Source of the DNA: Polyodon spathula
Taxonomy: Eukaryota; Chordata; Actinopteri; Acipenseriformes; Polyodontidae
Assembly (NCBI RefSeq): GCF_017654505.1
Contig: NC_054555.1
Location: 9,058,335-9,122,334 of the forward strand
Reading direction: 5' to 3'
Length of the DNA: 64,000 bases
A program made the translations under genes and the position numbers. Of this stretch, positions 1 to 14,000 are shown piece after piece. The notes beneath the pieces are model-generated. The model saw only the letters and a program-made list of their open reading frames with translations, was not told the DNA's origin and searched no databases. Every line of letters starts with the position of its first letter. The stretch's first letter is position 1.

Positions 1-2062
1 AATTGCACCCAGGGTAACTTTTCACTTTAGATTGACCTTTGAAAGGTCACCGGTCAAAGGGGAATTAATTTCTGAACTCAGCATGTCTGAAAACCCCCAG
101 GTGAATCTTTGTAGGACAATCTGAGACAGACGGGCAACGGCACTGGTTGAGTTGGCATGGAATGACCCTTATATAAGAAAATATGGGCAAATGGGAAAAG
201 GTCTGTTGACTATACAAGTCATGTTTTAACAACTGGGCTGGTACCTTCTGTTGATTTACTGTTTGAAGATGAGTCGATACTGTTAATTCTCTATCTTTTT
301 CTTTGATGACTACATAAACTAATCATTTTGTTACATCATTTGTCTTGCATCTGATTGGCTAGTTATGCTGAATTGTCTGTCATGCTGTACTAGCTGCAGC
401 ACTAGAATGTTCAGTATTGAATTCAGTTCAGTATTGACATTTAAAAGCTTTGTGTAACTTGGCAAGATAAACTGAATGTCACTGTGCAACATTTGATGTG
501 ATATCAGTAGAGAGCCTTATGCATGCCATCATGGTGTTCAGGGACGATTTGCTTTAGACTCAAGAGGGTGATGATAAAACTGGCTGATGACCTGCAATAA
601 ACACATCTAAACAAAACTAAATGTGATCTTGATTTTAGTAGTTTTTTTACTGGGTGTAAACAATGGCAATACATTCCTGGGAAATTGTTTTAAAAAAATA
701 TGTATATACTATAGGGTGTGCTAGAGTTGCTCTACTGCATCAAAGCAAATCCCAGCATGCAAGTAGCAGTAATGCGCTACTGTACTACTGATGAATGAAG
801 ACCTGAAAGAATCGACTGGGCATCTTTTTTTACTTGTCCTGATATTGAGCCTTTCCTCTGTCTTCTTTATAACATAGACTTCCAAGGTCTATGTATCAGT
901 AAGGGTTTGGCCTCAAAATGTTAGTCCCATATATAATAATATCTTTATTTTTATATCGCGCCATTCATAGTGGATCACCAAAGAGCTTTACAGAGGTAGA
1001 CTGTGAACTGTGCATTATATGCAGAGTCACTTGGAACAGGACATTGATTTAATATCTCATCCGCAGGATGGAGCGCAAGGAAGTTAGTTGACTTGCTCAG
1101 GGTCACACAGTGCGTCAGTCAGTGACTGAGGTGGGATTTAAACCAGTGACCTTCTGGTTAAAAGCCCTGGACTTTAACCACTGGACCACATTGGCCTCGA
1201 CAACTGTAATGAGAGGGATTTCAGGAAACTTAAAGATTAAATGTATGGAGTTTTAACAGCACTGGCTCTGATAAAGATCTGCAATAAAAAAAAAAAGTAT
1301 TGTGTCATTGTACAGTACATTACATTGTATTCATATTTAATGTGACAATCATTTTACCTGTGAGAACAGTATAACATGTACCAAAAAAAGTATAAAATGA
1401 TCTCCTCTGAAACCCTACTAATGTTTAGAGATGTGTGTCTGAACACTGCTACTGTGAAATTAAAACATGTGTGGAATAGCAAAGCTTGATCATACGTGCT
1501 TTTGTTTTCAAATTTAGGAATTGGAAAGATTTACAAATAGTGGTCATTCTTAAAAAAAGTTGGGGAGCTCTGACATAGAGAATGGTATTGAGAAGCTCTT
1601 GTATGCCAAAGAATTACTTTACCAGTGCAGGTAGCAAGTCACCAGGAAGGAACAGTGTGGTCTGCCTTTATGCAATGAAAGTGATCAGAAAAAACTGGGG
1701 GAAAACAAAAGAATATGTTTGCACATGCACACTTACACATACAAGAACATCCCAAACATCCATCAAAATACAGTTTTTACCAGTGTACACTTTAATGATA
1801 TAAATAGCATCCCTGAAGGACAGTCTTACAGTATGGAAGATTAGGAAATGCAGTTTTAAATAGATTCTCTGCTAGTATTCATCCATCATAAAAAATACAG
1901 ACGGTTATTTTAAATACATCTCGGAGTAGAAGTGACATATAATGGATATGTCTGAATCAATTACTGCACCACAGGTCATGTTGTCTTCCTCTATTGAGGT
2001 GACCCTTTTAACTGATGAATCGTTTTAGGTATTTATCATGTTTTGTTTTTTTGAAGTTGCAG
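1..2062. other. RNF130 intron 1 (3' part)
   Basis: AT-rich non-coding sequence upstream of the first visible RNF130 exon. It contains one SINE (935-1198) and short homopolymer runs. I see no exon encoding the RNF130 signal peptide here, so exon 1 should lie left of the window. Confidence 0.7.
935..1198 (-). repeat. tRNA-derived SINE (minus strand)
   Basis: Read on the minus strand it opens with a box-A-like stretch (GTGGTCCAGTGGTTAAAG) and a box-B-like stretch (GGTTTAAATCCCA). It continues through a conserved body and ends in a tail reading GCGCGATATAAAAATAAAG followed by AT-rich repeats. Internal Pol III promoter boxes plus a LINE-type 3' tail are the hallmarks of a tRNA-derived SINE. The family name is not certain. 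Confidence 0.7.
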
Positions 2063-2251
2063 ACCGTCTGGGTTGTGACCGTCAGACTCGCTTCCTTGTC
2101 CCTCCCAATACCAAGCACTGGGTTGCACTGCTGCATAGAGGAAACTGTACCTTCAAGGAGAAGATCCTGAGAGCGGCCGCCTTCAATGCCTCTGCTGTCG
2201 TCATCTACAACAACATGTCCAAGGAAGAGACCATCACCATGGCGCACACAG
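2063..2251 (+). CDS. RNF130: RNF130 exon 2 (PA domain)
   Basis: Acceptor TTGCAG and donor GTAGGA bound a 189-base exon entered with two bases of a split codon and left with one. It encodes the second half of the protease-associated domain, starting DRLGCD and including [15 protein letters not shown] and ASAVVIYNN, all close to human RNF130. Two N-glycosylation sequons (NCT, NAS) fit a lumenal domain. There are no in-frame stops. Confidence 0.92.
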
Positions 2252-5200
2252 GTAGGACCTGGAGGACAGAGGTGTACATTGTCAGGCCTTTGCCTTTATA
2301 TCTCCCCACTGGATACAGTGGTGCCACCCGTATGTTAGTTTACAATAATAACTGGTGAGCAGTTTTTTCAGTGGGCTCATCAAATTGATATTTCCCTTGA
2401 TACGGGAAACATGCGCTCATTAACACCAGCAACAGAGCGTGACCCCAGCGTGATCTGTCAAACTGAAAGGAATTTCATACAGTTGCTGTCTTCTCTTGCT
2501 CTCTTCTCAGCAGCAAAAGAAAATAAATTGCTCACTAGAGATGTATTTTAAAAATTGCATGGGGTAGTGAGTGATACATGAGAATTTAATGCCCACACTT
2601 GTGGTGGGATGCTTGGATAAACCTAGAAGGCTTCGCCCTTGGAGTTTATGTAGCATCCCACCCCTTGGATGGGCATTCAATTCTCAACACACACTACCCC
2701 ATGCGTTATTCTCTATTTTTTATCTAGAGAACCACTTATCCAAATGTGATGAAACATGTCCAATCTCTAATACAGAATGTCATTACCTCAATTTTTTCAT
2801 ATAGTTAAAAGCAACAAATAAAGTTACTAAATCAGAAATAAGCAGCTCAGAGATTTAATCAAGGAGAGTGTGAGTGAAGTTGTTTCTTATTTCAGAATTG
2901 TAAATTGTTTTCTTTTAGACAAAAATAACTACTGTGATTACGACTTGGAGTCATACGCTTTGAGAATCCAGCATATTGTGTCCTATTGACAAAGCTGAAA
3001 ACTCAGCATAGGGAAACAAAATGATGATATTAAGAAAAAAATAGGGTCAGAAATCACAAAGATATGGCTGTGCACATTTAATAAAATAGCAATGTTTACA
3101 AAATACTTTTTTTCACTGTATTTATTTGAAAATGACCCTTGAATCTTCTTGTTTCATAGAGCTGCTTTGATGTTAAACACTGAACTGGTGGGCACTTACC
3201 ATCCTTTATAAATGCTGATGATGATTGGCTGCTATAAACTGGCTCTGACCTGTACTACATTTTACACTTACGATGTTAATGACAAACATGTCTACAAGAG
3301 CACTGTTTTTGAGATGGTTCGTTAACAATTTCACATTAGTAATGAAGAAAAAGCTGACCGGGCGTTTTCAGTAAAAGTCTCTGAAGTTGCCTATTTCATC
3401 CTTTGAAGACTCTTAGGAGCAACCATGTTGTAGGAATAATGTAATTCTTTTTGTGGTTGTTTAAGAGGAATAGAATCCACTGTCTTTGTTCTGTTCTCCC
3501 TGTCCCTGCTCCCTGTAGGTGCTATAACTTTTTTATTTGATTACTCACTGTCCAGCCCCATATACCTCAGGAAAGGAGGACTTTTTTTACGCACTGTAAT
3601 CTGCATACTATTTTCAAGGTATATTAGATGGGGGGGGGGGGTTGGTGGGCAGGACATAAACATGGCCAAAAAAAGTGTTCCTGTTTTTTTTGTTTTTTTT
3701 GTTTTTTTAACCATTATCTTTTTAAGAACAAAGAGGTAGTTTAATTAAAAGCAGAAATGCCATATAAAATCAGATGTTTGCATCTTAAGAAAATGCTTCA
3801 ATGCAGCAAGCATAGGATCCGCAAGGGTTAATCCGATGAGAGGAATTGTGTGTTTTAGGGGAAGCCAATACTACTGTAGCAACATCTTATAACAACAATG
3901 AAAATTAAAAGTGGGTTATAGAAAAACTCCCAGACAATGAAATTATGTTCAATGAATTTGTTGAAAATTATATCCTAATTAAGGCATGATTTCCACGAAG
4001 TACTTTATTCAATTAAAAATTGCATTGTTGTCATGAGCCTTTTATGCACAATTATTATGTTTTTCTTTATGCAAAACAAAAAGGCCTCTAATGAAAATCC
4101 AATAGATAGCTAATCAACAGCACTGTTGTGTTTCGAATAAGATGTATACAGTTGTAGTCAAAAGTTTACACAGTTATAATTTTTATAAGTTGTAGAATTT
4201 TCTCGAAAGCAATTTTTTTCCTTTTTTTTTTTTTAGGAAAAATTCAAAAGTATTCATACCCTTTGATGCTATGATAGTATTAGCTACAAGGTGCTAGAAA
4301 TTTCACCTTGTGATGAAGTGATTTGTTGAGATTGTTTTCAAGACTATGAAAGAGGTTTGAAATAGTATTTTCTCATTTTAATAGAACAGTGGCTCTGAAG
4401 GATCAGCCATTCTTGGGTTGAAAATATGAAAATCCACATTTTCTTTCTGAAATTTTGAATAAACAAAGCAAAAAAGAGAAATGTGGGCTAGGAATTAGGC
4501 CTATACAATGTTGCTAAAAGATAATGAGAAATAGTGGTAGTAGACAGTAGTAAACGGTCTGAAACATTATCCCAGACGTGAGGATAGAAAGAGGGATTGT
4601 GGGACCTTTTACCGCGTCCTTCAGCTTTCAGTACCCTCAAATTACTGATAATGTACAGAACAGATGGTTCCTTGTTGCTACTCAGTCATTTATACATGGC
4701 TACTGTATGTATTGTTTTTGCAATACACCTCTGCCACAACACTGTTGTGACTGAAAAGCATTTGAGTGTTCATTTGAGGCAATACCTTGGACATTCATAT
4801 ATTTGATAGACTACAATATGCAAAATTTCATTATGATTTTTTTATTATTTTGACAGTTTTAAAGAAAAACATTATTGTTTGAACATCACCATAATGAGGT
4901 ATTAATTTATTATTGTTTTAATAATTTAGTCGTCTCCAATTTTTTTACCCCGGTTTTATTCCCCAATTATTATCTGTTTCCTCGGCTCACCACTCACAAC
5001 CCCCCCGCCAACTTGGGGAACAGAGGCTGGAGCACGCATCCTCTGAAATGTGCTTCTGCCAATCTGTCATTTTTCACACTGTGGATCCACAGCGAGGCCA
5101 CCAGACCTGTAGCGCTGGAGGACAACACAGATCTGGAAGCTCCACTGCAGACCCACAGATGCCCTATCGGCCACAGGGGTCGCTGCTGCGTGGTGAGCCG

Positions 5201-8200
5201 TGGATTCCCCTGCTGACCTAAGCCCTTCCTACCCGGGCAGTGCTCAGCCAGTTGTGCACTGCCCCCTAAGAACTCCTGGTCATGGTCGGCTGTGACATAG
5301 CCTGGACTTGAACCTGCGATTCCCAGGCTATAGGGCAAATCCGCGTGGAGTGCCTTTGCTGGATGCGCCACTCAGGAGCCCCATGAGGCATTTATTTTGA
5401 ACCCTCATCAGCTCAACAAATAAACTTGCAGAAAGAATGCACATGTTATGTGTAGCTTTTCAGATTAAGCTGCAACATCATATCTCCCTTATAGACAAGT
5501 TAATTTGAAAATTGGATTGTGTCTGCAAAAGTGAAGGCTTTCCTGCTGAGCTGTGCATGCCTTTTCCCTGAGCTGCTTAAATCACTGATTCGGTACAACT
5601 GTGTACATGTCTGTTTTATTAGTGCTTAAGGTTTAAAGATGTTTTTCCAAGTGTTTTGACATTACACACATCATTGTGTAAAATAAGAACTCTACTGTTT
5701 TCGAAAGGTCATGCATTGGCTGGTTTACAACCTCTCAACACCATCTAATCTTACACAGTTAAACTGTTGTATAAAGTACAAGAAATGGAGTTTGTGTTGT
5801 TTGGATTTTTGTTTGCCTATAGTGATTAAAGTGTTTGGACATTTTTGCTGTTGAGCATTAGATGAATTCTAAATAATGTGAATTCTTGTTAGTATGGTGT
5901 TCCTTTGTTATAATGTTCTTATCTGGATGCATATACACCAATTCAGAGGCAAACAGTTTTTCAGAAAGGGTTGCAATTATTAGGGATCAATGTCTTGCAT
6001 GTTGATGTGTTCTGTGTTTTTGGTTTATATATTGTATTACTGCAGTTTTGACTTTGGTCATATGTAAGGTCATTGGTCTGTGTTTGCTCACTGGAATGAG
6101 TGTCATGGATGTTTACTCAGTAACTGTGGTTACAAGTTTACGTTCCTATTAAATATTAAATACTGAACCCATTACCTTAGCTGCCCAAAGCATGTTTCTC
6201 CACTAGCATTTGAATGAGTCACTTGCTCACAGAATCTCTTCTGCAGTAGTCAAATGAAATCATATATCTCAAAGTTAAAGAAGTATACATACATTAGGAC
6301 ATATTATTATGCTGGGTATAAAACTGATATGCAATTAGTCTTTAATTCATAAAATCTAATAAAAACATCTAAGCTTGCAGTATTCTTAAGTGGTCTTTTT
6401 TGTATAAAAATTTATTTTAAAGTTCAGATTATTGAACTTGATGGAGGGGTGGGGGGCCTGTTACAAAAGCATTTATGTAAAATCTGTATTCAAGTGAAAT
6501 TTAGGTTCTTATTTTCTACTGTATTTGTGCATTGTTTTTCAAAGTTATGTAATATACCATACAGTAATTAGATGCTCTCAGCTGTTCAATGTCAGGATAC
6601 AACTTTAGTGCAGTTAATAATTACAGAAGATGGTTAACCCACAGATGTACTGGTAGAAGAGGAATTTGCTATAAATTCATCCGTTTAGAACACAGGCATT
6701 TTACAGCTTCCAGTTGTAATCTGTGAAATATATCCTCACCCGTCAAGCTTTGCAGTATGTGATCTGAATTGTTACTCACCTGTCTGGGCTTGTTTGAACC
6801 ATTACATGATGATATGCTTTGTTGCTTCTGGGGTGAACACCTGTCGTTTGTAGCACACAGTTCTGTACATTCATAGCACACAGTTTTGAGTAAATATAGG
6901 TCATTGTCTGTCGTGACAGACATTGATATAGAGAATTAGCAGGCACTGTATCAAATCACTGGTGTTTCACAATACGTTTCCATCCTTTACTCCCCTGAAG
7001 GATTTAGAGAAAATCATCAATAAGTTATTGACACCGGAACAATATTAACTCCCTTTGCACTTGCCATGTCAAATGAGTGACATGCTGGCTCGTGGTAGCC
7101 CTATGCCCTGTTGACAGTGCTATGGCAGGTGTTCTTGTATGTACTGTAGTCTAAATATGATCTCCAGAAGCGCATAATTGCTTTAATTTGTTGGATTACT
7201 CAATGTTGGATTACTTCAGTATTGTTTTATTATTTTATTACTCGTGGGATATGTTTATGAAATAGCAGTAAACAGCTAAATATTTTGCTGTTGGCTGATG
7301 TGGATTTTCTCCAAATATACTTCATACTAGCTATTTTTTATTTTTATTTTTTTTTGGTCTAGATCTGTTTACTAGCTAGCACATTTTAACTGCGTGAGAA
7401 TCAATTCTTTAATTTGCTTCCCTTGCATTGTTCAGCTTTTATTATTGAGCTCCCCTAAATCCCTTGTTCAGAAAAATACAGGGTTTTAATGCTTGTGACA
7501 GCCTTCTGCCTTGTGTGGGGGTGGGTGCGTGGCAGGAGATCGAGACAAAGGTTGAAGTTGATACACCCCAACAAATCAAAACACTGGTCAACTCACGTGA
7601 CTCTACCAGCCATGGTAGCGCACAGAGCACATACAACATGGTGCACGAAAACTTTGATTCGGCCAGATATGTGACAGGCGGATACACGATGGATTACTGT
7701 GCATGTACTTAACAGGTTATATTTAAAAATGATCCTTTATTAAATGGCATTGCATTTATTAAAATTATTTAATCAGCTATACCACTGTATTAGTTAACAC
7801 TGTGATTACATTTTATTTAAAAAATAAATGTGTTGTGTTACATTATAAAGCTATTGCCTTGTGAGTGCATATTAAAGAATATCCCCTCAGAAGGCATTAT
7901 CCTTTAAGTGTTATTTTAGCTCTAGAGCTGTAACTAAGCTTAGACTGTCCAATTACATTCTGCGTCTGCAGACAGTAACAGGAGCAGGCCTAATTGGCAT
8001 ACAGAGTGGCAGTGGGTTTCCAGGCTGAAGGAAACTGCTGATAATGCAGAATGTGCAGAAAGCTAAACTGTGAGATTTAAATGCAGTCCCAATCATTATT
8101 TTTTTTGGAGGAAGGGGGGCCCTTAGAAAAGCAGCCACGTTGGCACCAATTTCAGTGAAATCAGTGTTGAAACAAAGGGTTTCATTGCAGTACAGCTTGC

Positions 8201-9555
8201 TTTATTATCATTTCTTAGTACTGTACCACTCTAAATATATGTGTTGGGGACTGTGCAGTAACCAGAGCGTCACAGATCTTTATCTAAAGACATTTGTTTT
8301 AGATTCATTTATGACTTATGATTGGGCACACTAACAATTCAAGAGGGCTGAACATAACTCTGAAGTTATGAAAAAAACTACAAAATTACAGGTCTGTAAA
8401 CTGGAGGGACGCTCAACCGTTCTTCAGTGACTACTGCTTAAAATCATTTCTTTCAGAGGTAGACATCGCAAAAGGTGTCCATTCATTATTATAATTTTTT
8501 TAGACTGACGTGCAACAGTAGCTCAAACAGAAATGCTAACTATAATATTCTGAATTTCCTACAGTATTGTAAACAGAGATGTTTGTTGCAGGTACCGGAG
8601 ACATTGTGGTGGTGATGATCACACATTTTTGCTGTGCTGAATAGCAGGGTAACTTTTTATTGTAAACTGCATCCACGTAACCCAGAGGTAAAATCCCATT
8701 CATATTTTTGTAAAATATAGAAGAGGTAACTTGCCATGTCTGCAATGAGTTAAAAAATATCAGTCTTTTTGGTTACATTAGTGGCTTTCAGCCTGATAAC
8801 TATGGTACACATTCAAGAGAAGACCCTGCATGGGTAGCAATGGTTTACTGAATAAATAAATAAAAAATAACATCAGACAATCGGGATTAAATGTTGTGAA
8901 AAGGCAGCAGAAAATGTGTTAAGTGCATGGGATAACACCAGCCTATTTTCCATTTTCCATTATTGAGTGCTGTTGTCAGCATGTACTGTCACAGTTAAAG
9001 ATGTTGGATTGATTTTCTGACCCCATGCATGGAGTAGCCACCATAATCCAAAATAAGGGAATTGTGGCTCCAGAGTTCAGCATGTCAGTTTGGGCTTTCT
9101 GTCAAATCTTGAATCAGTTTGGGTAAGTCTTGAATCAGTTTGGGTAACCTAAAAACAAAAGAATGAAAATAAGTAGAGGACTTTCTTTAAATAATCCACG
9201 CACAGCTTGAATGATAAATAAAAGGTAAATCATATTCAGGTTACAACATTAGGTTGTAAAAAGTGCACCAGACCATCTGCTGCTTTCACCATGCATTCCC
9301 CTGTGTATACACTATTCATGTGTGCTGATTTTGTTATTATTGAAATTTTGGGTCAGGGCGTCGTAAGTTACATATAGGATGCCAGAAGGAAAACAAAAGC
9401 ACTTTTATTATGGGTCATTTTATTTTAATGTGTGGCATTTTATATGCAAAGATGAGCTTTGTGGTGGGCTTGTATAATGCAGTAGTGCTCAGAGTCTGTT
9501 ATTGTGGGAGTGCCAATTTTAAAGTGATTTCAATATCATAAGTGGGTAGCAGTTT

Positions 9556-9602
<47 letters not shown>

Positions 9603-11013
9603 CATAGATACATAGATACATAGATTATAGTCACAGTGGTTTGCAGAAGTATTCACCCCCCTGCAAAGTTTCCACATTTTGTTGGCACCTGAACATAGAA
9701 TCTACAAAAACTACTCCACATGCATATAGAATATAAATAGGTAAGATTTACAGAGAAAAACAAATTAATCTCAGTTGCATACGTATTCAACCCCTTTGCT
9801 ACTGCAGCTCAAAATCAGCTCAGGTACAAATGATTTGTTTGAAAGGTCACAAAATTAGTGAAATGGTTTCATCCTGTGTGTACTAAAGTGGTTTAACTTG
9901 TAGATAATTTCCCTCAGGTATATAAAGTCTTTCAAGCTGCAACTCACATAGTGATCCAACAAAGCAACCATGAAGACCAAGAAGCTTTTGAAACAAGTCA
10001 GGGATAAAGTGGAAGAGAGGCACAGAGCAGGAGAAGGGTACAAGAACATTTCAAAGCCGCTGATTATCCCTCTCAGCACAGTGAAGTGCATCATTAAGAA
10101 GTGGAAGATGCATCATGCTACCCAGACACGACCCAGATCAGGTCACCCTCCCAAACTGAGCAGCCAGGCAAGTAGGAAACTGGTTCGGGATGTCACTCTG
10201 AAGCCAACAATGACCTTGACAGATCTGCAGAGTTCTGTGACTGAGATGGGAGTCAGTGTTCACACATCAACAATAAGCCAGTCCCTACACAAAGTTGGCC
10301 TGTATGATTGGGTGGCAAGAAAGAAGCCATTACTCAAAAAGCCTCATCTTAAAGCATGCATGGAGTTTGCGAAAAAGCATGTAGATAAAGGTTTTGTGGT
10401 CAGATGAAGCAAAAATTGAACTTTTCGTTCTAAATTCCAAGCTTGGTGCAAGCCCAACACTGCACATCAACCAGTGAATCCTTGAGGAAAACCTGTTTGA
10501 GTCAACCAAGACTCTGAAACTGGGGAGGAAATTCAAATTGCAGCAGGACATTGACCTGAAGCACAAAGCCAAAACCACACTGGAGTGATTGAACAAGAAG
10601 AGAGTGGCCTTGAGTGGCCTAGTCAAAGTCCTGACTTGAATCCAATCAAAAATTTATGGTGAGACTTGAAGACTGCACTCCATCGACGATCCCCAACTAA
10701 CTTATCAGAACTGGAGCAATATTCCCGTGAAGAATGGGCAAAAATTTCAACATCCTACTGTGCAAAGCTAGTACAGACCTATCTAAAAAGACTCAGCAGT
10801 AATTGTTGCAAAAGCGGCTTCTACCAAGTACTGACCTAAGGGGCTGAATACTTATGCAACCAGTAAATGTCATTTTGTACATTTGTTGACATTTAACCTC
10901 CTCCTATATAACAGTTTTCGGTTTAACCACTACAGCTTTGAATAAAAAAAAAGTTTATTTGAAAAACTGCATAAATTATTTGTAATTCAACAAAATGTGA
11001 CATTTCTGCAAAC

Positions 11014-11087
<74 letters not shown>

Positions 11088-14000
11088 CCCACATTACAGT
11101 AAATGGAGTTTTACATTGTCTTTCCAAATACTAAGATCATCTTAATTGAAATCTCATAATGTCAGACTTCACTCCTGAACCCACTCCTTTTTTTTTTTTT
11201 TTATTATTAATAGGAACACTAATGTCTGTAGCAGGCACATTACCTGCCATTGTATTCATGCTTTTGGCTTTTTCTAAATCCTTAGATGTTGTTGCAGTCA
11301 GTTATCTGTATGGTATTGCCTGCTGCATTTGGGTTATATCATTGGGTAATTTGTGCCTAAGCTTGCATGCTTATCAGCATGCTAATTCATAAAATGTAAA
11401 CACATACTTGTATACATATAACAGTATAGCATCTAACCTTCCATACCAGAGAATTTACTGGTACATCACATCTGCATGTGCAGTATGTACATTGTATTGC
11501 TTGTGCACACTTGTGCATGCATATGCACACACTTTGCTTGTAGAGAGAAATGCATATCCAAAAATGTACTGTACTGTATATTAAATGGTCAGACTTGCAT
11601 TTGTGCAAACATATTGAAACACATTCCACACCTACGCATGCACATCCTCTGTGCGGATGCAGAAAACTGAGAGACAGATAACTGATAACCTGATAGCACA
11701 CCTGTTCTCAGACTCTGTGGTGGGTTACAGCTTTGAACTGCGTTGCAAACAGTTTTAACTGACTGTCAAAACCTATTCTCACTGTGATGACACAGTTTTC
11801 GCAGATGTACTTGTTGAACCACTTTTGTTGTTGTTGTTTTTACAGTACTGATGGAAACCAATGTAAATGTTTGCTGAATTTTGCCTTATAGTTTACTCCT
11901 TAAGTGGAAGATTGAAACCTGTAGTTGCAGCGTGCAGAGTGGCTGGTAATAGGGAGTGTATTAATGCTGTTAGAGGTTAGCCGCTTAGTTCACTAAATGG
12001 CTTTGTTTGGTTCTTCCACTTATACTTGATTTCACCAGTCCCAGTGCTGTAGAAACAGCAAACCTAGCTAGAATTAGCAGCGCAGTGATGAGATGGTGTA
12101 ACCTGGTTTCGTTGCCACTTTCTGGAATCCAAATATAAAGAATCCTGTTATATGAATCATCCTGCTTCTGCTTCAGCTCCACTAGCCTGCATGTCCAAAA
12201 TCTAGAAACATACACAAAAAGCTACTGACAGGAAGAACCAGAAGGGATTATAATACTATCTAGTGTATGTATTATCCCTTTTTCTTCAACATCTGTGATG
12301 TCATTAGTTTGCATTGGCTATTCTTGGTCAGATATTTGCTAAAAATGAAAGTGGGTGAATGAGGAAATTCAATAATATTTCTCAAAAAGAAAATGGATGT
12401 TGAGAAATAAGAAAGAAAGCCCATTGCTCTTGTTGTACCCCACCAAATTTAACCCATTTAAAATCCCATATTAAAATCCAGTTTATCTCCTCAGGGATGT
12501 TGTCGACTTAAGCGGATCCAGTAATTAAAATTCATAGAAATACCCCTCCATGATCTGAGAACTCTTTTACTAACAGGGACTGTCAATGTAATGTCTGAAT
12601 CACGCAGTGTGATGTAGAAGTCAGACAGAGTATTGTATAATTAATGGATTCTGGGTTTTAGTTCCTGCCATATATAAGCTCTGTCGAGATCAGCTATCTG
12701 AAGATGGCTTTTGCTAATGAAATCTGAGAATCAAAATGATCTGTGCCCACGTCCTGGGGTCTGGCAAGTGGCCATTCAATGTGCTCATTCTGACTAGCCA
12801 AGGTAAACGGTGTGTGTAGCCCAATCATTCTTTAAAAAACAAGTCTACAGGTACAAGCTGTGATAGTCCTGTGACCTTTCTCTGTGACCTGATTCCTGAT
12901 TGCCAATCTGAGTATACAATACCATAAAACCAAAATACCTATTTTATCTAATGAGAATCAAAAGGATGTAGCTTTACAGAGTACTATTCATGCAAGGCTT
13001 CAGGTTACTAGGTAACCATTAACTGGATTTCCATCCAACTTTTTAAGTTAGTTGAAAACACATAATTTGTTTGTTTGTTTGGATGGAAAGATATGTGCAC
13101 ACACATGGTTTTCTTAAGCTAACCTACATGAGTAAAACATAAACATAATAAACTGATGGAAACAGTTTTTTCACGTGTGACGACCCTGTACTGGGTTTAA
13201 TATTCCCTGAATGTGACTCATGCTCCTGCTATCATGTTTCTATGGAGATAAGATGACACTACTCCTGCTGAAAAGTAGATAAGTCACTGCCAGAGAAAGC
13301 AAAAGACCTAAAAGCAAGAGATGCCCTTGTTTAATGTTATCATTCTTTGAAAATATAGCAAACAAATTGAAGTTTTAAAAAAGTGTGCTCCTTCAGCTTC
13401 ATATTCCGGATTTACAGGATTTCTGCCCCAGCTTAACCATGTTATACCTGGTTGATTTTGTGAAAAATCAATACAGACTTTAGTGGATGAGCAGTAAGTA
13501 AATGTCAGTTCAACAACACAGGGCTTTATGTTTTCTGTTACTAGATACTTGTCATTGAAGATCCTTATGTATTAAAGAGCCAGATTCCAATATCCCCAAG
13601 TTAAATATGATAATACAGAAATAAGTAAACAAAGATTTGTCTGCATCAGTGAGATCTTTTTTGTTCATCTGCAGTTTAAAAATGGAGGAAGGAAAATGAA
13701 AATCAAACTGTTCGATGGCAGTTCATGTTAGGAAAACACTTATAAAATTCATAGGAATTTGTCAGACTACATTTTTAAAATGTAGTTTGAGAATTGTGTC
13801 CTCTTTTTGTTGCTGTTGTGAGACGTAATGGAATGCAGATAGTTTGTTTAGAGAAAACATAATGTAAAGAAAGGCATTTTACAGGATATTGGTATTAATG
13901 AAATGAAGGAACTTTATACACTGGCGTCCTTTTGGGTGAGCTTGGCGATTTGTTAAATGTGATTGGTACTTCAAAGAACACTGAATGGAAATATCTAGGA

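Larger units (their letters stand above)
2252..8591. other. RNF130 intron 2
   Basis: Long AT-rich intron. It holds a 148-bp foldback (2557-2704), a 12-G run (3630-3641), a Tc1-like terminal repeat remnant near 4148, a SINE (4905-5382) and one copy of a dispersed LTR-like repeat (7433-7637). No other exon was recognised. Confidence 0.7.

Noticed and set aside
11159..11392. 77-residue hydrophobic open frame in RNF130 intron 3, considered as the missing transmembrane exon
   Set aside because: Its sequence does not match the RNF130 membrane segment, it lacks suitable splice sites in phase, and a poly(T) run creates the hydrophobic start.
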